A stretch of DNA of 18,239 nt from an uncultured Flavonifractor sp. (lineage in GTDB: Bacteria; Bacillota; Clostridia; Oscillospirales; Oscillospiraceae). Below, in pieces: positions 13,952-18,239 of this stretch. The stretch is from NCBI GenBank assembly GCA_947384055.1, contig CANDFO010000048.1:1-18239 (forward strand). Reading direction: 5' to 3'. The position numbers were made by a program, and so were the translations under genes. Numbering within the stretch: the stretch's first letter is position 1; each line of letters opens with the position of its first letter. The notes beneath the pieces are model-generated. The model was not told where the DNA came from. It made no database searches and saw only the letters and a program-made list of their open reading frames with translations.

Positions 13952-14440
13952 ATGCCAGCCACCAAAAACCTCTGTGCCCAAATCAGCTTGGAATTGCACC
14001 AAAAAATTTCAGACGCCAGAGAGCAGTCGGGCCTCACCACCGCGCAGTACATCACCAACCTTTTAATGGAATACTACGAAATGAAAGAAAATGGAGGTAA
14101 CACAGCCATGACCAACAACAAATCCCGCACCCTCGCCTTTCAAATTGAGGAGGACCTCTTCCAGCGGATCAAAGCACACTTGGAGCGCGAGACCCAGCGC
14201 ACGGGCCGGAAGCTGACCCAGCGGGAATTCGTGCTGGGACTGATCGAGGAGGCCCTGGACGCGGCGGAGCGTCAGGCGGACAGCCCGGAGCCGGAGGAAC
14301 AGCCCAGCGTGGGAGCCGGTGTCGGCCCCTGTGGGGCTCAGCCGGAGGGCTGCGGCATCCAGCCCCAGGACACCCCCGGCGAGGGCGGTGAGGGGCCGTG
14401 TGAGGACGAGACGGGCCTCCCCGACAGCCAGGACGAGTGA
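13952..14440 (+). CDS. Double ribbon-helix-helix-like conjugative-element protein with nested start
   Basis: The 162-aa product starts at the ATG with AAAGGAG 9 nt upstream. Residues ~5-45 (LCAQISLELHQKISDAREQS, LTTAQYITNLLMEYYEMKE) and ~57-105 (RTLAFQIEEDLFQRIKAHLE, LTQREFVLGLIEEALDAAER) each have the short strand plus two helices of an RHH-type DNA-binding unit. The last ~55 residues are acidic, Gly/Pro-rich and probably disordered. Proteins of this kind open the gene block of many Tn1549-like elements; I recall the type but not a function. A regulatory or relaxosome-accessory role is inferred from the fold. A second ATG at 14108 with its own GGAGG could yield the second unit alone (110 aa). 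Confidence 0.8.
   Translation: MPATKNLCAQISLELHQKISDAREQSGLTTAQYITNLLMEYYEMKENGGNTAMTNNKSRTLAFQIEEDLFQRIKAHLERETQRTGRKLTQREFVLGLIEEALDAAERQADSPEPEEQPSVGAGVGPCGAQPEGCGIQPQDTPGEGGEGPCEDETGLPDSQDE
14093..14110 (+). promoter_or_regulatory. Internal ribosome site and in-frame ATG
   Basis: GGAGG (14093-14097) lies 10 nt before an in-frame ATG (14108-14110), exactly at the border between the two RHH-like units. It suggests a second, shorter protein from the same frame, or two once separate genes now joined. Confidence 0.5.
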
Positions 14441-14453
14441 CAGCAGCAACAGA

Positions 14454-14490
14454 GCGGCCCAGGCCATCCCAACGGATCGGCCTGGGCCGC
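14454..14490 (+). other. 12-bp GC-rich intergenic hairpin
   Basis: GCGGCCCAGGCC (14454-14465) and GGCCTGGGCCGC (14479-14490) are perfect complements around a 13-nt loop, 13 nt after the stop of the RHH-like gene. No T-run follows. It is either a decayed terminator, a pause or processing site, or an mRNA-stabilising element. Confidence 0.65.
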
Positions 14491-14533
14491 CCTGTCCGCA
14501 TATAACACGAAAAATACGGATGAGGAGGACGCC

Positions 14534-15313
14534 ATGAATCAAAAAGTCTATATGACCGACCAGGAGTTTACCGCGCACATGGCCGCGCTGATCCCCACCC
14601 CCAGCGTGGAGGCCAATGACAGCCTGCTGGACCTTGCCCACAGCCTTTGGTTCGAGCTGAAGGAGGATCTGTGCCACACCTTCTTCTTTATCTCCCGCCA
14701 CTTCACCCCGGAAACGCTGCAGAGGGTGTACGATCTGTGCAAAGGGAAGGATCGGGGCATCCTGCCGTGGGAGCTGGTGGGGACGGCAATTTACCTCCAG
14801 GCGGGGACGCCCTTGCAAGAGATCGGCAAGCAGGAGTGGAAGGGGTTTCAGCTCCTGTCCACGCCAAATGCCCCCGACACGCTCAGTACCATGGGCATCT
14901 GCACAGTACGGGAGCATGGAACGGAAACGCGGTTCTACACCCTCCACTTCGGGCAGTTCGACCCGAAGGAGCTGCTGGACACGGCGGCGGACCAGGCAGG
15001 ACGCGCCGGCATCACGGTGACGGAGGCCATCCAGCGGCTCGACTATCGCAATATGCGGACGGCCAGTGTGGAGGCCAACAAGGCTGTCTACGGCCCGGAA
15101 TCCCCCATGGCGGAGAAGCTGTCCCTGCTGATGGCCTCCAGCCCTATCACCGCGGGCCATATCACCATTGACGCGGACAGCGGAAGCGTTGCCATTGAGG
15201 TAAATCCGCTGTGGGAGAAGCTGCGTGATGAGCGGGAGGCCAGCCCGCCCACGCGGCAGAGGCAACCCAGCCGGAAGCGTTCTTCCAAACACAAAAATCA
15301 GCCGGACAGATAA
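14534..15313 (+). CDS. Uncharacterised 259-aa conjugative-element protein
   Basis: I do not recognise a domain with a known function. The ATG at 14534 has GAGGAGG 5 nt upstream. The N-terminal two thirds look globular, with alternating helices (SLLDLAHSLWFELKEDLCHT, FTPETLQRVYDLCKGKDRG) and strands (TETRFYTLHFGQFDP). The last ~20 residues are strongly basic (RQRQPSRKRSSKHKN), which would suit nucleic-acid binding. No signal peptide or membrane helix is seen, so it is probably cytoplasmic. It sits between the RHH-like gene and the TOPRIM gene in the same orientation and ends 11 nt before a strong terminator. Codon use is GC-rich like the rest of the element. Confidence 0.8.
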   Translation: MNQKVYMTDQEFTAHMAALIPTPSVEANDSLLDLAHSLWFELKEDLCHTFFFISRHFTPETLQRVYDLCKGKDRGILPWELVGTAIYLQAGTPLQEIGKQEWKGFQLLSTPNAPDTLSTMGICTVREHGTETRFYTLHFGQFDPKELLDTAADQAGRAGITVTEAIQRLDYRNMRTASVEANKAVYGPESPMAEKLSLLMASSPITAGHITIDADSGSVAIEVNPLWEKLRDEREASPPTRQRQPSRKRSSKHKNQPDR

Positions 15314-15324
15314 CAGGAAAAAGA

Positions 15325-15372
15325 GGCGGGCCAGAGCATCCCCAAAGTGGGATGTTCTGGCCCGCCTTTTTT
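15325..15372 (+). terminator. Strong rho-independent terminator directly before the TOPRIM gene
   Basis: An 18-bp stem (15325-15342 with 15349-15366, one G-U pair) closes a 6-nt loop and is followed by six T (15367-15372). The ribosome site of the next gene begins only 10 nt later, so no promoter fits between them. Confidence 0.85.
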
Positions 15373-15382
15373 CGTTTCGCCC

Positions 15383-15401
15383 AAAGGAGGTGACTACTAC
15401 G
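15383..15401 (+). promoter_or_regulatory. Perfect ribosome site followed by ACG in the start position
   Basis: AAAGGAGGTGA (15383-15393) is fully complementary to the 16S 3' end. Eight nt after AGGAGG stands ACG (15399-15401), in frame with the TOPRIM protein. The in-frame GTG at 15390 overlaps the ribosome site itself, and the next in-frame ATG (15450) has no usable site and would cut off conserved residues. Confidence 0.5.
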
Positions 15402-17249
15402 AGACGAACCCCAAACCCAGAGGATTTCTGGAAATTCACGGACGAGGAAATGGAGACCGCCAAGGGGACGGACCTGCCGGACCTGCTGGAACACCTGGGC
15501 TACACCGTCCGCCGCCTGGGCAGCCGGTACCACACCACCAGGGAGATGGACAGCCTCCGCATCAAGGACCGCCGCACCTGGAAGCGGTACTCCAACGGCA
15601 AGGGCGGGGACGCCATCACGTTTTTGCAGGAGTTCTGCGGCAAGGACTTCCGGGAGGCGGTGAACTACCTGCTGGAGTTCAACGGCAAGCGTTCCAGGGA
15701 CTCCCCCGCCCCGCGCCCCAAGCCTGCGCAGCAGGAGGAAAAGCCCGTTTTCGCCCTGCCCATCGCCAACGGGGACCAGCGGCGGGTGTTCGCCTATCTT
15801 CAAAAGAGGGGCATCGCCGCCCAGGTCATCCGGGGCTTCATCGACTCCGGCCTGCTCTATGAGGACAGCCTGCACCACAACTGCGTGTTCGTGGGCCGGG
15901 AGGCCGGCGGCAAGCCGGTGTTCGCCAGTAAGCGCGGCACCTATGATCTGAACGGCCCCGGCTTCAAGGCGGATGCGGCGGGCAGCGACAAAAGCGTGGC
16001 CTTCCGGCTCCCCTGCGACCCCGCCCTGGATTGGGTGGCGGTGTTCGAGGCCCCCATCGACCTGATGAGCTTCTGCACCCTGCACCGGCAGGTGCGGAGC
16101 AACGCCGTGGCCCTGTGCGGCCTCTACCAAGGCCCGCTGGACACCTACCTGCGGGAGAACCCCCACCTGAAGCGGATCGTCCTGTGCCTGGACGCGGACG
16201 GGCCGGGGCAGGAGGCCACAGAGAAGTTCCGGGCGGAGTACGGGCAGAAGGGCTATGACGTGTCCACCCGGACGCCTGCCCAGGGAAAGGACTGGAACGC
16301 GCTTTTGCAGCATCAGGTGTTTGGAAAGGAGGTAGCAGCGCCAAATTCAAAACAATTTCATTCAAAAAAGGAGGAGAAACCAGTGGCAGACTTAGGAAAG
16401 CTCATCAGTGACAAGACCACCGCGGACACCCAGTGGCGGGAACAGCGGCAGGCGGAGCGTGAGGCCGCCGCCAGCCTCCGGGACGAGGGCGTGGCGGAGA
16501 TTGCCGCCGCCCCGGAAGCGTTTGCCCGCTACCTGGATATGCAGGGGGACAACCCCGCCTACAGCGCCGGGAACATCGCCATGGTCATGAAGCAAAACCC
16601 GGAGGCCACCGTTGTGTTCACCCGCGACCGCTGGAAAAGCCAGGGCCGCACGGTGCTGGAGGCGGAGCAGGACAAGGGGAGCAAGATCTTCGTCCGGCCC
16701 TCCAATGGCCGGGGCTACACCCTGGCGGACGCCTTTGACGTGAGCCAGACCCAGGGCCGGGAGGTGTGGAAGCCCCGGCTGGAGGACAACACCCCGGAGA
16801 TGGAGACAGCGCTGGCCGCCCTGCTGAACTACTCCCCCGTCCAGGTGACGGCCCAGGAGGAGCTGGGCGCCCCGGCGTACTACGACGCCCAGAGCATGGC
16901 GCTGGCCGTGGACCCCGCCTATCCGGACAGCGAGGCGTTCGGGGCCATCGCCGCCGAGATTGCCCAGGCCCGCTTCCATGATCACGGCTATAACCGGGCA
17001 TACAGCCGGGAGGGCAGTGAACTGAGCGCCCAGAGCGTGGCATACATCCTGTGCCGCCGCTTCGGGATCAGCCGGGAGCAGCCGGATCTGTCCAGGCTGC
17101 CGGAGCTGTTCCGAGGCCGTCAGGGCCAGGGGCAGTTGGAGGTGCTGAATGCCATCCGGGACATGAGCAAGCAGATCGGCGGCGGTATCGACAAGAGCCT
17201 TGCCCCGCCCCAGCGTTCCGCCCCCACTGTCAACAGAGACGCCAGATAA
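15399..17249 (+). CDS. TOPRIM (DUF3991-like) protein fused in frame to an ArdC-like antirestriction domain
   Basis: With the proposed ACG start the product is 616 aa. Residues ~12-100 (FTDEEMETAKGTDLPDLLEH, RYHTTREMDSLRIKD, GKGGDAITFLQEFCGKDFRE) match the N-terminal CHC2/DUF3991-like module of element-borne primase-like proteins. Residues ~210-310 form a TOPRIM domain with the catalytic glutamate in VFEAPID (E217) and the DxD pair in CLDADGPG (D265, D267). From ~329 the protein resembles ArdC: an N-terminal ssDNA-binding type segment (ARYLDMQGDNPAYSAGNIAM, VVFTRDRWKSQGRTV), then a protease-like region in which HExxH is replaced by AEIAQ (E520 kept, both His lost). A GTG at 16383 with its own AAGGAGG could give the ArdC part alone (288 aa). 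Likely roles are DNA processing and protection in the new host; both are inferred. Confidence 0.75.
   Translation, partial: TRRTPNPEDFWKFTDEEMETAKGTDLPDLLEHLGYTVRRLGSRYHTTREMDSLRIKDRRTWKRYSNGKGGDAITFLQEFCGKDFREAVNYLLEFNGKRSRDSPAPRPKPAQQEEKPVFALPIANGDQRRVFAYLQKRGIAAQVIRGFIDSGLLYEDSLHHNCVFVGREAGGKPVFASKRGTYDLNGPGFKADAAGSDKSVAFRLPCDPALDWVAVFEAPIDLMSFCTLHRQVRSNAVALCGLYQGPLDTYLRENPHLKRIVLCLDADGPGQEATEKFRAEYGQKGYDVSTRTPAQGKDWNALLQHQVFGKEVAAPNSKQFHSKKEEKPVADLGKLISDKTTADTQWREQRQAEREAAASLRDEGVAEIAAAPEAFARYLDMQGDNPAYSAGNIAMVMKQNPEATVVFTRDRWKSQGRTVLEAEQDKGSKIFVRPSNGRGYTLADAFDVSQTQGREVWKPRLEDNTPEMETALAALLNYSPVQVTAQEELGAPAYYDAQSMALAVDPAYPDSEAFGAIAAEIAQARFHDHGYNRAYSREGSELSAQSVAYILCRRFGISREQPDLSRLPELFRGRQGQGQLEVLNAIRDMSKQIGGGIDKSLAPPQRSAPTVNRDAR
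16368..16385 (+). promoter_or_regulatory. Internal ribosome site and in-frame GTG start for the ArdC-like part
   Basis: AAGGAGGA (16368-16375) stands 8 nt before GTG (16383-16385), which opens VADLGKLISDKTTADTQW at the domain border. A second ribosome-site-like AAAGGAGGT lies at 16325-16333. Such strong sites are unexpected inside a gene and point to a former gene boundary. Confidence 0.6.
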
Positions 17250-17296
17250 GATCATCATTCAGGGACAAAAATTTGAAAGACGGAGGAAATGAACCT

Positions 17297-18239
17297 ATGA
17301 AACGCATTCTTACTATCCTGTGCGCCCTGGCCCTCGTCATGGTCGGGAGCGCCACCGCCATGGCGGCGGAACCGGAGGCGGGCCAGAGCGCCAGCTATTA
17401 CCCCATCTCCGTGGAGGAGTACACCTACGGCCCCCTGGACGAGCTGCGGGTGAACAAGACCTACCAGCTCTCCCTGTCGGACGATCCCAGCCTCATCCCC
17501 ACCGAGGACTTCATCCGCAACGGGCGGCGCTACTATCTGCTGGACATGACCCGGAAGGACGAGGTGGGGGTGGACATCCAGACCCACACCGAGACTGTCA
17601 CCCAGGCCAGCGACACCAACAGCTTGGAGGCCATCCTCCAGAAACTGGACGCGGAGATGGAGGTGACCACCGAGGACGGCTACGTTGGCATCCTGCGGCT
17701 GGATCACACCAGCGTCCAGGTGACCACGGACGGCTACGCCACCAAGACCAGCACCCTGACCGCCAGCCGCAGCTATCCGAATTTGTCGGAAGCGGATGTG
17801 TCCCTGATCCCCAAGACCATCGAGGACCGGGGCAAGACCCTGACTCTGGGGGATGTGAAGTGGAGCGAGTCCATGGACGTGGACGGCGAGGGCAACCCCG
17901 TCACCCGCTACACCGCCACCGCCAGCTACACCGGAACCGCCAGCAGCCGGTACGCCACCGGCTACACGGTCAGCGCCAGCTACACCGGCGAGGTGTCCAA
18001 GCCCAACTGCGCCGTGGTGACCTACACCGCCATCTTCGGCAGCGAAAAGGCCCCGGAGGAGTCCAAAGCCCCTGGCGGCGATGACACGCACGACCCCGGC
18101 CCCGGCCAGACGGAGGCCCCCGGCAGCACGGAGGCCCCGGACACCGCCAAGGAGCCTGTGGATCTGTCCGGCCTGAAGCGCCCCGTGATCATCGGGGTGG
18201 TGGTGCTGGCCCTGGGCGCTGGCGGTGTGTTCGCCTTTA
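17297..18239 (+). CDS. Exported, membrane-anchored conjugative-element surface protein (partial, runs off the window)
   Basis: The frame opens at ATG 17297 (GGAGG 9-10 nt upstream) and is still open at 18239 (314 codons). Residues 1-~24 are a signal peptide (MKRILTILCALALVMVGSAT, then AMA before the mature AEPEAGQ). The exported part has a beta-rich look with recurring strands such as VQVTTDGYATK, RYTATASYTG and GYTVSASYTG. A Pro/Gly/Glu/Asp-rich linker follows (about 255-290). The last visible residues, RPVIIGVVVLALGAGGVF, begin a membrane helix. Proteins of this layout occur in Tn1549-like elements of gut Clostridia without an assigned function; a role in cell contact during transfer is a guess. 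Confidence 0.8.
   Translation, partial: MKRILTILCALALVMVGSATAMAAEPEAGQSASYYPISVEEYTYGPLDELRVNKTYQLSLSDDPSLIPTEDFIRNGRRYYLLDMTRKDEVGVDIQTHTETVTQASDTNSLEAILQKLDAEMEVTTEDGYVGILRLDHTSVQVTTDGYATKTSTLTASRSYPNLSEADVSLIPKTIEDRGKTLTLGDVKWSESMDVDGEGNPVTRYTATASYTGTASSRYATGYTVSASYTGEVSKPNCAVVTYTAIFGSEKAPEESKAPGGDDTHDPGPGQTEAPGSTEAPDTAKEPVDLSGLKRPVIIGVVVLALGAGGVFAF

Noticed and set aside
14063..16313. Two long minus-strand open frames opposite the conjugative-element genes
   Set aside because: Their translations are Arg/Leu/Gly-rich shadows, and the plus strand has good ribosome sites, domains and consistent gene spacing.
1..18239. CRISPR array, rRNA genes, origin of replication
   Set aside because: No regularly spaced repeats, rRNA-like segments or DnaA-box clusters were seen.

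Overview
The window looks like chromosome from a spore-forming Clostridia of the Oscillospiraceae type (Flavonifractor/Lawsonibacter-like). This is an inference from the GC-rich codon use, strong AGGAGG ribosome sites, a SpoIIR homologue, a NadD-YqeK fusion and a typical gut-Firmicutes conjugative-element module. No exact species can be named from sequence alone.

Positions 1-10765 are a conserved housekeeping block, entirely on the minus strand. In transcription order it reads smc (GTG start at 10765), ftsY, rdgB, a 167-bp palindromic repeat, yhbY, a nadD-yqeK fusion, an LCP-family (LytR-CpsA-Psr) gene translationally coupled to it by an ATGA overlap, rsfS, spoIIR and an N-acetylmuramoyl-L-alanine amidase, closed by terminators near position 1-113. 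The genes cover chromosome segregation, membrane targeting, nucleotide-pool cleaning, ribosome assembly and silencing, NAD synthesis, envelope polymer attachment, sporulation signalling and peptidoglycan hydrolysis.

Positions 10766-13404 are a graveyard of mobile DNA where rnc would usually stand. It holds an N-terminal piece of a Tn916-type integrase with its promoter intact, the tail of a Uma2-family endonuclease, the tail of an IS21 IstB helper, a decayed unknown gene, and a multiply frameshifted IS630-family transposase. At its right edge are a T-arm-less tRNA-Pro-like remnant (13405-13460) and an intact tRNA-Pro(UGG) (13474-13549) with a strong terminator.

Positions 13610-18239 carry the first genes of an integrative conjugative element (Tn1549-like gene content), all on the plus strand: a double ribbon-helix-helix-like protein with a nested internal start, an uncharacterised 259-aa protein, a TOPRIM (DUF3991-like) protein fused in frame to an ArdC-like antirestriction domain whose zinc-protease motif is lost, and an exported, membrane-anchored surface protein that runs off the window. 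Strong hairpins separate these genes. One is a near-ideal rho-independent terminator ending 10 nt before the ribosome site of the TOPRIM gene, so that gene can only be expressed by read-through. This, the apparent ACG start and the in-frame internal GTG start make 15300-16400 the most interesting part of the window.
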